A stretch of 64,000 nt of DNA from Paenibacillus beijingensis (GTDB lineage Bacteria > Bacillota > Bacilli > Paenibacillales > Paenibacillaceae). The notes under the pieces were generated by a model. The model worked only from the letters and a program-made list of their open reading frames with translations. It was not told where the DNA came from and made no database searches. The stretch is from assembly GCF_000961095.1 (NCBI RefSeq), contig NZ_CP011058.1:2879501-2943500 (forward strand), in the 5' to 3' direction. Positions 44,610 through 52,738 of the stretch are shown one piece after another. The first letter of the stretch is position 1. Each line of letters opens with the position of its first letter. The position numbers and the translations under genes were made by a program.

Positions 44610-45164
44610 TTACAGGCTTTTTTGTGCAAACGAATTTGACTTGGCGATACGTTTTACACGCCGATATTCAAAGCCTGCAAAAGCGACTAAACCGTAAAGA
44701 GGAATAAGACCAATCAGCCAGCCTAACCATAACGGAATACCGGGCGGGTCCGTGACCTCGAAGTCTTTGATATAAGCCGTTCCTTTTCCATCAGGCCCGT
44801 TGACTTCAATTTCCCATGTCCAGTGACCGGGCTCGGGAATCCCCTTCACATATAATAACCATGCTCCATCCAGACCCGGATAAGGATTTAAATCGCCAGA
44901 AATTTGTTTGCCGTCCGCGCTTGGCGGAATCAGGTTGTACTGCGCTGTTAACTGCTCGAAATCTTCCTCGGGTGTCACTTTCATTTCAAGACTTTTCAAA
45001 GCATTGATCGGGTATTCGTTAAATTCAACCGTCAAATTGTACGGTCCGGCATTGACATCCATTTTTGTTGCAGTCGGTGTTGCAGTTTCGTCCGCATGTG
45101 CAAATAATACCGTTGGAAACAGCAGAAACAGCCATAAAGCGGCATGGGTGATTTTTCGCAGCAT
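44610..45164 (-). CDS. Exported, membrane-anchored protein of unknown function
   Basis: 184 residues from the ATG at 45164 with AAGGAGG upstream; a longer open frame upstream only reads through the 39-bp repeats and is not used. Signal peptide 1-23 (LWLFLLFPTVLFAHA), a beta-rich extracytoplasmic domain (~35-145, with PYPGLDGAWLLYVKGIPEPG) and one C-terminal helix (IPLWLGWLIGLIPLYGLVAF) with a basic tail. The fold hints at FixH/YtkA-like or CopC-like domains, but I see no metal-binding cluster. Likely works with the membrane protein encoded upstream. Confidence 0.7.
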   Translation of the reverse strand: MLRKITHAALWLFLLFPTVLFAHADETATPTATKMDVNAGPYNLTVEFNEYPINALKSLEMKVTPEEDFEQLTAQYNLIPPSADGKQISGDLNPYPGLDGAWLLYVKGIPEPGHWTWEIEVNGPDGKGTAYIKDFEVTDPPGIPLWLGWLIGLIPLYGLVAFAGFEYRRVKRIAKSNSFAQKSL

Positions 45165-45177
45165 TTTCTTCCTCCTT

Positions 45178-45294
45178 AAGTTTTTGCGGAGCAAAAACAC
45201 TTCGTAAGCATAAGCTAAGTTTTTGCGGAGCAAAAACACTTCGTAAGCATAAGCTAAGTTTTTGCGGAGCAAAAACACTTCGTAAGCATAAGCT
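45178..45294. repeat. Three exact 39-bp tandem repeats
   Basis: Units 45178-45216, 45217-45255 and 45256-45294 are identical. Each contains a perfect hairpin, GTTTTTGC and GCAAAAAC around GGA. The last unit overlaps the stop of the 373-residue membrane protein; the first begins at the ribosome site of the exported protein. Confidence 0.97.
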
Positions 45295-46414
45295 ACTTGT
45301 TGGTGTACCGGAATACGGCACCTGACTTCCACCCGATGTAACCCAATACGGCTCCGAGAACCGCAACCATAAACAGTGTCGGAATTGCTCCCGTTTGCAG
45401 CTGCTGCAGCGCAATTTCGGTCTGTTCGGATGTTCGCGACATCATTTTCACAATATCCTTCCACCGCGGTTCAAGGAAGTATTGGATCAGGCCGGCTGCT
45501 GAAGCGAACAGCATTATGGTAGCCGATTTGATTTTGACGGCTCTTTGCTTGTAGCCAAGAAACATCAAGAGGTCGATCACGATAGCCATCACAAACAAAA
45601 ACATGGGCATCGATGTACTCAGAATCGGATCGACGATGGCTTCAACCTTGTACGAATAACCCATGGCGGAGGCCAAACGCTCGACTCCCCATGGAGCTCC
45701 ATAATACATCGTGATATTGAGCAGCGTAAAAAATAAAGCCGTTAAGGTAACGAAGCCGGTGCGACGAATAAACGACGCAATCATGAACAGTGCGGCGGAA
45801 AACAGAATGGTCGAAACGATCGCATAGTCGATAAAAGGTCCGAGCATCATTTTTTGGGTCACGGCCATAATTAAGAACGGCGTAAACGTAGTAAGGAATA
45901 AAGCCATGCTGAAGCAAAAGCCTATGCCTGCAATCAGCTGCACCTTCCGGTCTCCGCGGTGCTTTGCTTGATTGGACTCGGAAACAAACACGTATATGCC
46001 GCCCAATCTTGCAATCATGCTGCTGAAAAACAAGCCGAAGTGCGAGGGCGAAAAAAGAGTGACGTCAAATCCGTACAGGGAGTGCCACCATTCATCGTAA
46101 GCTCCGCCAAGAATAAACACGAGTGAACCAAAGCCTGCAATGATATAGCCCATTTGCCCTTTAAAGCCAAGAAACGAACTGTTCTGCTCCTCGATTCCCG
46201 TAACACCGCGGCGATGTTTTATCGTTGTTAGGATAATCATATATAAGCTTACGAACCCGCCGATGGCCGTTCCCCCATAAATCAAACCATGAGGCGCGGT
46301 CCAAAAAGTATCAGGGCCGACATCGGCATGCCACTGAATGTCCCAGCCAAGCCCCCAGAAGCTAAGCAGTCCGGCAAAAGCAAGCAACCACGCGGCGATC
46401 ATTTTTTGAGCCAT
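45293..46414 (-). CDS. Polytopic membrane protein with conserved-looking histidines
   Basis: 373 residues from the ATG at 46414 (GGAGGGG upstream). About nine or ten membrane helices. His residues stand in aromatic contexts at helix ends: WDIQWHADVGPDTFW, APHGLIYGG, DEWWHSLYGFD and SPSHFGLFFSS, the pattern of heme- or metal-binding membrane proteins. I recognise no named family. It sits between a TetR gene upstream (23-base gap) and an exported protein downstream, all in one direction, so probably one operon. Confidence 0.75.
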   Translation of the reverse strand: MAQKMIAAWLLAFAGLLSFWGLGWDIQWHADVGPDTFWTAPHGLIYGGTAIGGFVSLYMIILTTIKHRRGVTGIEEQNSSFLGFKGQMGYIIAGFGSLVFILGGAYDEWWHSLYGFDVTLFSPSHFGLFFSSMIARLGGIYVFVSESNQAKHRGDRKVQLIAGIGFCFSMALFLTTFTPFLIMAVTQKMMLGPFIDYAIVSTILFSAALFMIASFIRRTGFVTLTALFFTLLNITMYYGAPWGVERLASAMGYSYKVEAIVDPILSTSMPMFLFVMAIVIDLLMFLGYKQRAVKIKSATIMLFASAAGLIQYFLEPRWKDIVKMMSRTSEQTEIALQQLQTGAIPTLFMVAVLGAVLGYIGWKSGAVFRYTNK

Positions 46415-46437
46415 CAATTTTTCCCCTCCTGCAGAAA

Positions 46438-47052
46438 TTATTTCTTTCCGGCAATTCCATAAAGAACAAAATCGGTTAACTCTTCGGTCAACTGTTCCAA
46501 ACTCGGATTAGGGATGAGCGCCAAGTTGTTCGGCTGTTCCTGATAGTATTTAAGCCCGTTTAATATCGCCCATATGGCCGATGTCATTCCAAGGCCCAGA
46601 ATGAGCCGGCTTGGTATCGAAGCGATTTCGCCGCTTTCCACAAATTCAATCATCTTTTGACGTACCTTTTCCAGCCGGGTTAAAAAAAAACGCTCCATAA
46701 ACATCTCGGCAAGCTTAGGCTGGTGAAGAGACTCCGAATAGAGGATGTTGAAGCTGTCGAGATTTTCATAAATCATGTTAATCCGGTTTCTCATCATAAT
46801 TCGAATCAGACTTTTCAGATCCTTGGCGTTTTCGACCTCCGGCATGGTGGATTCAAGACCGGCTTCAATAACGGGCAGAATGCAAACGATGAATAAATCT
46901 TGTTTTCCTTTGAAATGCTTATACAGAGCAGCATCCGTTACCCCGACCTGTTTGGCGATCTCCGCGGTCGTGGTGCCGTTGAAGCCTTTTTCCGCAAACA
47001 ATTTCCTTGCCTCATAAATAATGCGTTCCCTTGTCTCAAGTCCTTTTGCCAT
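46438..47052 (-). CDS. TetR-family transcriptional regulator
   Basis: 204 residues from the ATG at 47052 (AGGAGGG upstream; an in-frame GTG at 47058 is too close to it). HTH: RIIYEARKLFAEKGFNGTTT, AEIAKQVGVTDAALYKHFKG. First gene of the module with the two membrane/exported proteins; its operator is at 47072-47091. Confidence 0.88.
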   Translation of the reverse strand: MAKGLETRERIIYEARKLFAEKGFNGTTTAEIAKQVGVTDAALYKHFKGKQDLFIVCILPVIEAGLESTMPEVENAKDLKSLIRIMMRNRINMIYENLDSFNILYSESLHQPKLAEMFMERFFLTRLEKVRQKMIEFVESGEIASIPSRLILGLGMTSAIWAILNGLKYYQEQPNNLALIPNPSLEQLTEELTDFVLYGIAGKK

Positions 47053-47071
47053 GATCACCCTCCTAAATAAA

Positions 47072-47123
47072 GTTAGTAAATACTCACTAACTTAGTATAA
47101 GATTCAATCCGGACGGCTGTCAA
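47072..47123 (-). promoter_or_regulatory. Promoter and operator of the tetR-membrane-protein operon
   Basis: Minus strand: TTGACA (47123-47118), 18-base spacer, TATACT (47099-47094). The near-palindrome with ends GTTAGT and ACTAAC (47072-47091) lies right after the -10, a typical TetR position. Confidence 0.75.
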
Positions 47124-47179
47124 TTATTGATAAAAAAGACGCATAATAGAACAAGTTATTCATGCACCGCGCAAGTATG

Positions 47180-47208
47180 GCCTCCGGCTCCGCGCCGGCG
47201 GCTATTTT
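47180..47208 (+). terminator. Terminator-like hairpin
   Basis: GCCTCCGGC and GCCGGCGGC pair with one mismatch, followed by TATTTTTC. It lies between two divergent promoters, so its purpose is unclear. Confidence 0.45.
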
Positions 47209-47238
47209 TCATTTTAAACTATTTTCGCGTATTTTCCC

Positions 47239-47286
47239 TTGACAATAAATGACACATCATTTATTATACAAATAGATGATATGTCA
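47239..47286 (+). promoter_or_regulatory. Promoter with long inverted repeat before the MBL-fold gene
   Basis: TTGACA (47239-47244), 17-base spacer, TATTAT (47262-47267). Arms TGACACATCAT (47250-47260) and ATGATATGTCA (47276-47286) match at 10 of 11 positions and enclose the -10. The next gene starts at 47310. Confidence 0.8.
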
Positions 47287-47309
47287 CTTAAAATAAGGAG
47301 AAGAGAAAC

Positions 47310-48122
47310 ATGAGCAAAACAAAAATTCACGTCCTGCATACCGGGAGCGTCAATGTCGACCGCGCACTGCCGTTTAAGGAAAAAACGCTGCATCCGCTGC
47401 CATTTTCAGGCTGGCTTCGCCCTAACAGCTGGAGAATGTGGGTGCCTGTCTCCGCGTATTTGATCGAACACCCGAAGGGGCTTATATTGGTGGATGCCGG
47501 CTGGCACGAAGACATGCGCGTGAACGTGCGCAAACATCTGGGCTTTATGGCAAGCACCATGATCACCGGAATACTGCCTCCCGGCCAATCCGTCCGGGAA
47601 CAGCTGCAGCGGTTAGGGTATCGGGACCGCGACCTTGATTTTGTCGTGATGACGCATTTTCATTCCGACCATGTGAGCGGGCTTAAGCATGTAGCCGGCG
47701 CGAAACGAATTATTGTGTCCGACCTGGAGTGGAAAGCGGCAAATAACGACGCCAATTACATTACGTCCATGTGGGAGGGCGTAAACGTGGAAACGTTCCA
47801 GATGAAGTCGATTCCGTACGGCCCGTATAAATCCGGCCTGGATTTGTTCGGAGACGGTTCGATCTATCTGGTGTTCACGCCCGGACATAGCAAAGGGATG
47901 GTATCGTTGCTTGTCAAAACCGACGGAGGATGGGTGCTGCTTGGCAGCGACGTCGGGTATGCGAGAAAATCTTGGGAGCAGCATATTCTCCCTGGCGTTA
48001 CAACAAGCGCCGAGCAAGCGGATAAATCGCTGACATGGCTGAGTGATTTTTCCAAGCGGGACGACTGCAGAATGGTTATTGTCAATCACGATCTCGAAAT
48101 AGCGCCGCAAGTTATCGCTTAA
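47310..48122 (+). CDS. MBL-fold metallo-hydrolase (lactonase-like)
   Basis: 270 residues; AAGGAGAAGAG before the ATG. Metallo-beta-lactamase fold with the zinc motif HFHSDHVSG (~113-121), later His in FTPGHSKGM and Asp in LGSDVGYARK, and the final HD in VNHDLEIAP. The layout (two-metal site, HxHxDH) resembles N-acyl-homoserine lactonases such as AiiA, but substrate is open. No signal peptide. Confidence 0.85.
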   Translation: MSKTKIHVLHTGSVNVDRALPFKEKTLHPLPFSGWLRPNSWRMWVPVSAYLIEHPKGLILVDAGWHEDMRVNVRKHLGFMASTMITGILPPGQSVREQLQRLGYRDRDLDFVVMTHFHSDHVSGLKHVAGAKRIIVSDLEWKAANNDANYITSMWEGVNVETFQMKSIPYGPYKSGLDLFGDGSIYLVFTPGHSKGMVSLLVKTDGGWVLLGSDVGYARKSWEQHILPGVTTSAEQADKSLTWLSDFSKRDDCRMVIVNHDLEIAPQVIA

Positions 48123-48195
48123 CAGTCAATTCGGATTAACTAATTGAAAGGCATTTTTATCGCGGGCACGCGGTATTTGAGGAGGAATGATCGAC

Positions 48196-48636
48196 ATGGA
48201 AATTTCATTCCGCAATGAGATTTCGATTGAAAGCAGCGTCAATCTCGTGTATGACTTTCTAAGGAAAATGGACAATTTTTCAATATGGAATTATGCGGTC
48301 ATGAGCGTTGAGCCGATCGACGGCCGGAGAAGCGAGATCTACCGGTTAACTAGAGATTTGGGACAATCGACAGAGACGGAAACGGTGACGATCATGGAGT
48401 CTCGGCAAAACCGGTTCCTTCATTTCGAAGCAGCCGGCGGCAGATTTCCTTATGAGATGAAATATGAGCTGCAGCAGGCGGGAAATCGGACGCTGCTGAC
48501 GAACGATGTCATTCTGAAGCCGGAGGGCGTCAGCCGGCTGCTGTTAAATTTGTTCAAGGGCAATATCCAAAGCGAAGTGAAGAACAATTTGAATGTATTG
48601 AAATCCATCTTCGAATCGAATGCGGTAAATAAATAA
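48196..48636 (+). CDS. SRPBCC-family protein
   Basis: 146 residues from ATG 48196; ATG 48187 sits one base from GGAGG and is too close. START-like fold: EISIESSVNLVYDFLRKMDN, then SIWNYAVMSVEPIDGR and a C-terminal long helix ending VKNNLNVLKSIFES. Polyketide-cyclase/dehydrase type; ligand unknown. Likely co-transcribed with the MBL-fold gene (73-base gap). Confidence 0.78.
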   Translation: MEISFRNEISIESSVNLVYDFLRKMDNFSIWNYAVMSVEPIDGRRSEIYRLTRDLGQSTETETVTIMESRQNRFLHFEAAGGRFPYEMKYELQQAGNRTLLTNDVILKPEGVSRLLLNLFKGNIQSEVKNNLNVLKSIFESNAVNK

Positions 48637-48668
48637 ACGTTATTGGTGGAAAAGCCGCCGCCGTCGTT

Positions 48669-49247
48669 TTAAAGCAACTTAATGGTACCTTCTGTTATAA
48701 CCGCCAATACATGCTCGGTCATCTGCTCCGTCGACAGCCGGCTCGTGCCTTTGCTCCAATCCGCTGCCGCCCCGAAGATGGCCCAGCTCGTCATCAGCGC
48801 CAACGTTTCCGCCGGAAATGGCCACTCGCTTGGTTCCGCTCGGCTTAGCTTCAACCAGTGCAGCAGCAGCGAATATACCTCCTCCTGGACGGTGCGCTCG
48901 AAGATCGGATTTATCGTATCGACGGGATAACACCGGCCGTTCAGGCTTTTAAAATGCTCAAGCACTGCTTGAATCAGTATGCGCAGATTTTCAGGATTCC
49001 ACTGTGCGGACGGAGACAGCTTCGACTCCAGTATCCGCTGGAATTTCTCCCTGATCGTCGTCTCGAGGAGCGCGTATTTATCAGGGAAATGGGTGTAAAA
49101 TGTGCTGCGGTTCACATCCGCTTTGTCGGTTATATCCTGAATTGTAATGGAGGAAAAGCCTTTTTCCCGCATAAGGTCGATGAACGCCTGTTTGAGCATC
49201 CTTTGCGATCGACCGATACGCCTGTCGCTTCTCTTGCTTGCTTCCAT
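48669..49247 (-). CDS. TetR-family transcriptional regulator
   Basis: 192 residues from the ATG at 49247 (GGAGGAG upstream); the open frame continues 87 codons further 5' across the divergent promoter and is not used. HTH: MLKQAFIDLMREKGFSSITI, QDITDKADVNRSTFYTHFPD. Divergent from the quinone-oxidoreductase-like gene, which it probably controls. Confidence 0.87.
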   Translation of the reverse strand: MEASKRSDRRIGRSQRMLKQAFIDLMREKGFSSITIQDITDKADVNRSTFYTHFPDKYALLETTIREKFQRILESKLSPSAQWNPENLRILIQAVLEHFKSLNGRCYPVDTINPIFERTVQEEVYSLLLHWLKLSRAEPSEWPFPAETLALMTSWAIFGAAADWSKGTSRLSTEQMTEHVLAVITEGTIKLL

Positions 49248-49319
49248 GCGCAGCTCCTCCCTTTTATCGGACAATTCGGCCCGTTTGTTGGTTATCCGAT
49301 CGCGCATAAGGATTGTGGA

Positions 49320-49349
49320 TTGACCCCGATTCGTTATCCCTTCTATTAT
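49320..49349 (+). promoter_or_regulatory. Promoter of the oxidoreductase gene
   Basis: TTGACC (49320-49325), 18-base spacer, TATTAT (49344-49349), in the divergent region between tetR and the oxidoreductase. Confidence 0.6.
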
Positions 49350-49382
49350 AGTTACAGTTCTGGCAGAAAGGAATGATGTCCT

Positions 49383-50330
49383 TTGGTCATTGATGCTGTA
49401 ACGATGAAAGCGATCCGTTACCATAGTCATGGAGGCCCCGAAGTATTGCAAGTGGAAAAGGTTCCGCGGCCAAAGCCTGCCAAGCATGAGGTTCTTGTCC
49501 GCGTTCATGCCGCAGGCGTAAATCCCGGTGACTGGCAGATCCGTTCCGGCTTAGCCGGCAACCGGTTCCCGTTGCCCTATATTCCGGGCTGGGACGTTTC
49601 CGGTGTTGTCGAGGAGGTCGGGCCTGGCTCGAGCTTATTCCGGGTAGGCGATGAAGTATTCGGCATGACGGCCGACAGCGGTGCGTGCGCCGAATATGTC
49701 GCCGTTCCGGAATCGCAGCTCGCGCACAAGCCGGCGGCGCTCAGCCACGTACAGGCAGCGGCGGTGCCGATGTCCTCATTCACGGCTTGGCATTCGTTAA
49801 ACAAGCAGGGCCGGCTGCAGGCGGGCGAGACAGTGATCGTAAATGGAGCTGCGGGCGGGGTAGGCCACTTTGCCGTTCAGCTGGCCAAGCAGGCGGGGGC
49901 GCGGGTGATCGGCGTCACATCCGGACGCAATGCGGATTTCGTACGAGGACTTGGCGCCGGCGAAGTGCTCGACTATACGGCGGCGCCGCTTGAGGGGACG
50001 CCGTGGCAGGCTGATCTGGCGATCGATACGATCGGTGGGCCAAACGGCGACATGCTGCTGGAAACGCTTCGTTCCGGAGGTCGGCTCGTCCCGGTGACGT
50101 TCGGGCATTACAATGCAGAGAAGGCGGCTGCGCGGAATGTGACGGTGAATGAAGTGCAGCTTCTTCAAATATCGAAGACAACCCTGGAAACAATCGCAAA
50201 CATGTTCGACAAGGGCGATTTGCGGGTCGCGCTCGACATGGTTGTACCGCTGGAGGAGACCCGTCGCGCACATGAGCGAAGCGAAAGCCGGCGGGCTAGG
50301 GGAAAAATCGTCATCGAAATCAGTCGCTGA
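49383..50330 (+). CDS. Zinc-independent NADP-dependent quinone oxidoreductase (MDR family)
   Basis: 315 residues if started at TTG 49383, which has AAAGGAA at the right distance; ATG 49404 gives the canonical MKAIRYHSHGGPEVL start but lacks a site. GroES-like domain 1-130 (HAAGVNPGDWQIRSGL, no zinc-ligand Cys cluster) and Rossmann domain with VNGAAGGVGHFAVQLAKQAG. Probably reduces quinones or enones in a stress response controlled by the divergent TetR gene. Confidence 0.87.
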   Translation: MVIDAVTMKAIRYHSHGGPEVLQVEKVPRPKPAKHEVLVRVHAAGVNPGDWQIRSGLAGNRFPLPYIPGWDVSGVVEEVGPGSSLFRVGDEVFGMTADSGACAEYVAVPESQLAHKPAALSHVQAAAVPMSSFTAWHSLNKQGRLQAGETVIVNGAAGGVGHFAVQLAKQAGARVIGVTSGRNADFVRGLGAGEVLDYTAAPLEGTPWQADLAIDTIGGPNGDMLLETLRSGGRLVPVTFGHYNAEKAAARNVTVNEVQLLQISKTTLETIANMFDKGDLRVALDMVVPLEETRRAHERSESRRARGKIVIEISR

Positions 50331-50366
50331 CGATTTTTCCGATACCCTGTTGGTGCTATCGATTAT

Positions 50367-50945
50367 TCATGCAAAACCTTTTTCAATGAGATCCCAAACA
50401 TCTGAAAATTCCTCGTCAATGACGGCGCTTCTCCATTCGTGTGCATGCGCCGGATGATGAAATCGCGTCGTCGCAAAGAAAATGGAGCTTCCCAATTGGG
50501 CAGGGTTATCCGTTTTGATACCGGTGCGGGTAATGATTTGGCTCAATTGGTCCGTGATGTGTCCGATATGCGTATGGATTAAATCGGCGGCTTCTTCCGT
50601 CACTTTGGCATACATACGGAACAGCTCTTCGTCTTCAAAGGCATAGTGCCGTTTTAGTTCAATCAACGTGCGGATATAGGTTTTTAAATGTTTGACGCCA
50701 TTCAGTGAAGAGTCGTGACAGATGTCCGTTAGCGGTGCAATGATTTTTTCATCCAGCCACATTTGCGTTGCTCCTTCAAGAAGCTCCGCCTTGCTCTTAA
50801 AGTGACGATAAATTGTACCGTGACTTACGCCTAATGCTTTCGCAACATCTGTAACGGAGGTTTTGGCGACACCGTAACGTCTAAGCGTCTCCTCCGTAGC
50901 GATCAAGATCTGCTCTTTCGTTAACACGTCCGAATTTTTATCCAT
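50367..50945 (-). CDS. TetR-family transcriptional regulator
   Basis: 192 residues from the ATG at 50945 (MDKNSDVLTKEQILIATEET). HTH: VTDVAKALGVSHGTIYRHFK. Oddly, the only good ribosome site AAGGAGG (~50972-50978) is more than 20 bases before the ATG, separated from it by a perfect palindrome (50950-50969); no start codon lies in frame at normal spacing. Convergent with the oxidoreductase. Confidence 0.85.
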   Translation of the reverse strand: MDKNSDVLTKEQILIATEETLRRYGVAKTSVTDVAKALGVSHGTIYRHFKSKAELLEGATQMWLDEKIIAPLTDICHDSSLNGVKHLKTYIRTLIELKRHYAFEDEELFRMYAKVTEEAADLIHTHIGHITDQLSQIITRTGIKTDNPAQLGSSIFFATTRFHHPAHAHEWRSAVIDEEFSDVWDLIEKGFA

Positions 50946-50949
50946 ACAA

Positions 50950-50969
50950 ATACGACAGTTACGTCGTAT
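50950..50969 (-). promoter_or_regulatory. Perfect palindrome between ribosome site and start of tetR
   Basis: ATACGAC (50950-50956) and GTCGTAT (50963-50969) with a six-base centre. Likely operator of the adjacent TetR protein; as RNA it could form a hairpin bringing the ribosome site near the ATG. Confidence 0.65.
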
Positions 50970-51098
50970 GTCACCTCCTTGAAAACAGTGTAACACATCG
51001 AATATTTAGTAACAAATATTTAATTTTGTCAGTTGGTGAGTAACCAAGCAAATCCAGCGGACCTCAGACCTTAAATTCATTCGGTCGGCCTCAAATGC

Positions 51099-51140
51099 AA
51101 ACGAACCGTTCAAGGATCTCACCTTAACGGTTCGTTTTTC
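51099..51140. terminator. Terminator hairpin, relative of the one at 18495
   Basis: ACGAACCGTT-C-AAGG pairs with CCTTAACGGTTCGT, one bulged base, then TTTTT on the plus side. It follows the minus-strand YhgE-like gene as well as facing plus transcription, so probably bidirectional. Confidence 0.75.
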
Positions 51141-51230
51141 GTTTGAAGCTAATGGGCCTGAAGACAGTTGCCAGGTGAGGAAAACAGCCGTTCAGATTGT
51201 GGAGGTTTGGGGGCAACAGTCTGAAATGGA

Positions 51231-52409
51231 TTACGAGTTGGCTGCGGAAAGCTCGGCTGCTGGAGCGGAGTCGGTTTGCGCCGGTTTGGCCTGTTTTTTC
51301 AAGGCTGTAACAAGCAAGGAAAGCAATACGGTGCTCACGATAATGACGAACAGAACCTCGACATCCTCTCCGGTGTGCACGCCGCCAAATTGCAGGTTCA
51401 TGATGCCTTCGACCGCATAGGTTGCCGGCAAATAATGGCCGAGCGATTGATAGAAGCCGCTTAACATTTGACGGGGCACGATCGTTCCGGACGTTACGAG
51501 CTGCAAGGAAAGCACGGTCATATTCAAGAACATGCCCGCCATGCCCATTACGATCAGGAACATTTGCGCGAAAAGCATGAATGTGAACAAGGTCAAAAAG
51601 TGGAACAGCCAGAAGGAAGCAAATCCGCTTTCCATTTGTCCGCCCAGTGCGGCTATCAGGGAAGAACCGACGATGGAGATGAGAGCGGCGGCGACGACAA
51701 TGACGAGCACACGGACGGCAAAGTGATGCCACTTCGAAACGGCGGATCCGATCGATTCCGCAACTTGATGGATGTTCATGGCCATCATCATGGCGCCAAC
51801 ATAGGAGGCCAGCACCAGCATCATCGGAACCATTTGATTGTGCATGCCATTCACGGGATTGAGAGACTTCACATTGGAATCGACTTTGTTCAAAATGCTT
51901 ATTGCGGTTTGCTCCGCTTGCTGCGGAGGGAGCTTTAACTGCTGAAGGACGGCCTCGGTTCCTTGAAGCGAGGCGTTGCGGTTCAATTCGTCGGTCACTT
52001 TGGTAATGATCGTTTGCATGACGTTTTTCGTAAGCTGCGGGTTCGATTCATTGATCGTGTAGGAGAGATGAGCCTGCATGCCGGGAGTTGTTAAAGACTG
52101 CTGGAATTTGTCCGGGATCGTCAATACGAGATGGACTTTACGCTGCACAAGGTCGTCCATGGCCGCCTCTTGCGATGCTGTCGATACTTCGAATGGCAAA
52201 TTGCTCTGCAGCTGTTTCGCAATGTTGCTTCCAAACTCGCCGTTTTCATTCACGATCGCAATTTTCAAATGATTGACCCGATCGAGAACCCCATCATAAG
52301 CCGTCATCCACACGATACAAAAAATAAGCTGAGCCATCAAGGCGATGATCACCGCAATTTTGGATTGCGGTTTTTTCAAATACATCCGTAACGCGTTTTT
52401 CATTTTCAT
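51231..52409 (-). CDS. ABC-2 type / YhgE-Pip-like membrane protein
   Basis: 392 residues; two ATGs (52409, 52403) follow GAGGAAATGGGGA. One N-terminal helix (~20-38), a long extracytoplasmic segment (~45-185: KIAIVNENGEFGSNIAKQLQ, VLTIPDKFQQSLTTPG), then about five helices (~195-370). This is the build of ABC-2 exporter permeases and of YhgE/Pip phage-receptor-type proteins, though shorter than YhgE. Probably an efflux or envelope protein induced through the site at 52493-52514. Confidence 0.8.
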   Translation of the reverse strand: MKMKNALRMYLKKPQSKIAVIIALMAQLIFCIVWMTAYDGVLDRVNHLKIAIVNENGEFGSNIAKQLQSNLPFEVSTASQEAAMDDLVQRKVHLVLTIPDKFQQSLTTPGMQAHLSYTINESNPQLTKNVMQTIITKVTDELNRNASLQGTEAVLQQLKLPPQQAEQTAISILNKVDSNVKSLNPVNGMHNQMVPMMLVLASYVGAMMMAMNIHQVAESIGSAVSKWHHFAVRVLVIVVAAALISIVGSSLIAALGGQMESGFASFWLFHFLTLFTFMLFAQMFLIVMGMAGMFLNMTVLSLQLVTSGTIVPRQMLSGFYQSLGHYLPATYAVEGIMNLQFGGVHTGEDVEVLFVIIVSTVLLSLLVTALKKQAKPAQTDSAPAAELSAANS

Positions 52410-52456
52410 TTCCCCATTTCCTCATTTTTTTGAAAGGTTATGTTTGACATAGGTAA

Positions 52457-52514
52457 AATATAATCTATAAATTCGCAGTCGTCAACAAAATTTATAGGTA
52501 AATATTAACCTATA
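52457..52514 (-). promoter_or_regulatory. Promoter of the YhgE-like gene with flanking palindromes
   Basis: Minus strand: -35 TTGACG (52485-52480), 17-base spacer, -10 TATATT (52462-52457). Upstream, bases 52493-52514 form a palindrome with ends TATAGGT and ACCTATA (20 of 22 matching), and another ACCTAT half lies just past the -10. The 329-base gap to rlmN also holds a possible plus-strand promoter, TTGACT (52636) with CAATAA (52659). Confidence 0.65.
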
Positions 52515-52738
52515 TTCTGCGTTTGTGAATAAAGCTTTTATGGGTCAAAGTTAACCTAATGTTCGGCATCGAATTTGAACGCCTTTACTTGGATTGGTGC
52601 AATCAGTTATTGAACCGGTTTAAGCATGAAAAGATTTGACTAAATGAAACGTTTAGGACAATAATAAACCAAATGTTCATTTCGGCTCCTAAAGCTTGAA
52701 TAGGATTGAATTTTAACGTTGGGAAAAGAGGTTAACGA

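Noticed and set aside
45178..45294. Possible CRISPR or attachment site
   Set aside because: The three units are contiguous with no spacers, and no integrase gene or tRNA is nearby.
44610..45464. A 284-codon frame giving the exported protein a long N-terminal extension with AYAYEVFLLRKNL repeats
   Set aside because: The extension is translation of the 39-bp intergenic repeats and of the neighbouring gene; the ATG at 45164 has an ideal ribosome site and a signal peptide right after it.
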